From Symsagittifera roscoffensis (taxonomy: Eukaryota; Xenacoelomorpha; Acoela; Convolutidae), in contig NC_087068.1 in assembly GCF_963678635.1 (NCBI RefSeq), forward strand, positions 19,161,872-19,225,871: a DNA stretch of 64,000 nt. Direction: 5' to 3'. A program made the translations under genes and the position numbers. How positions within the stretch are numbered: the first letter of the stretch is position 1; the number at the start of each line of letters is the position of its first letter. This document shows positions 63,626 to 64,000 of this stretch, one piece after another. Under the pieces are notes generated by a model. The model was not told the origin of the DNA and searched no databases. It was given only the letters and a program-made list of their open reading frames with translations.

Positions 63626-64000
63626 TCACACTTCAATTACATCGTTTTTTATTATACATTTGTATGAAAGTGGATAAATTGAAAAACAATCTCGTTTATT
63701 TCTTGAATTTCACAATCAAAAATTGTTTTTAATTGCTTTTACAGAGAAGTGTCGGAATGTTCAGGGCTTCGCCCTGATATACGAGCAGTCTCGTTATACC
63801 AAGTCTTAGGATGAAAGTTCATTACTCATTCATAAAAAAAATTTTGACGTGGAATTATTATTTAAGTTTTTGCGTAATATTAGGTCCGAAAACTCAACTA
63901 AAAAAATGTAAAATTAAAATTTGTGTTTAACTTTTGCACAAAAAATTGTGAAACGGTTTTTTATCTGTCGCGTAAGTTAGACACTAAAAGATATCCTAGT
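63626..64000. repeat. Duplicated segment, second copy, running off-window
   Basis: This is a close copy of 62270-62660, still continuing at the right edge. No coding potential is seen. Confidence 0.85.

Overview
The window is eukaryotic nuclear DNA from an invertebrate-type animal that I cannot place further. The evidence is an AT-rich background, one spliced housekeeping gene (RFT1) with eight exons, animal-style LINE relics, a tRNA-derived SINE, a Mutator-like transposon, and a 200-N assembly gap.

Positions 1-33480 are a nest of related Ty3/gypsy-like LTR elements. The oldest (C, plus strand) survives as a short 3' internal piece (7741-8001) and one 3' LTR. That LTR is split into 8002-8569 and 33095-33480. 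It is split because a young giant element (B, minus strand, 8570-33090, about 24.5 kb) inserted into it, leaving a TTTG target duplication on each side. A third copy (A, minus strand, 1-7740, broken and running off the left edge) abuts C's internal piece. C itself sits in a minus-strand LINE reverse transcriptase relic (33487-34110).

Element B looks whole. It has near-identical LTRs of about 925 bp (about 1.1% different), a tRNA-Asn-like primer site, a 2.9 kb leader, a single gag-pol frame of 3210 codons (19648-29280) and a second frame of 2981 codons (10312-19257). The gag-pol frame carries two zinc knuckles, protease, RT, RNase H and integrase, and ends in what reads as a macro domain. The second frame carries an SGNH/GDSL hydrolase domain and otherwise has no recognisable family. 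This pairing of accessory enzymes on a giant LTR element is the most striking thing in the window.

Positions 34492-47476 hold the host gene RFT1 (lipid-linked oligosaccharide translocation/ER glycosylation factor). Eight exons join in consistent phase into about 560 residues. Exon 2 is a small GC-rich island coding a glycine-rich loop, and intron 6 has a GC donor. Intron 2 is swollen by two plus-strand LINE relics, intron 3 holds a minisatellite, intron 5 a SINE, and intron 6 a long inverted repeat.

Positions 47477-64000 contain no host gene that I can see. They hold a composite Mutator-like (FLYWCH/MULE) transposon with a 9-bp target duplication, a foldback element with tRNA-like promoter boxes, a 1.5 kb tandem duplication, further duplicated AT-rich segments, SINE copies, TA microsatellites and the gap.
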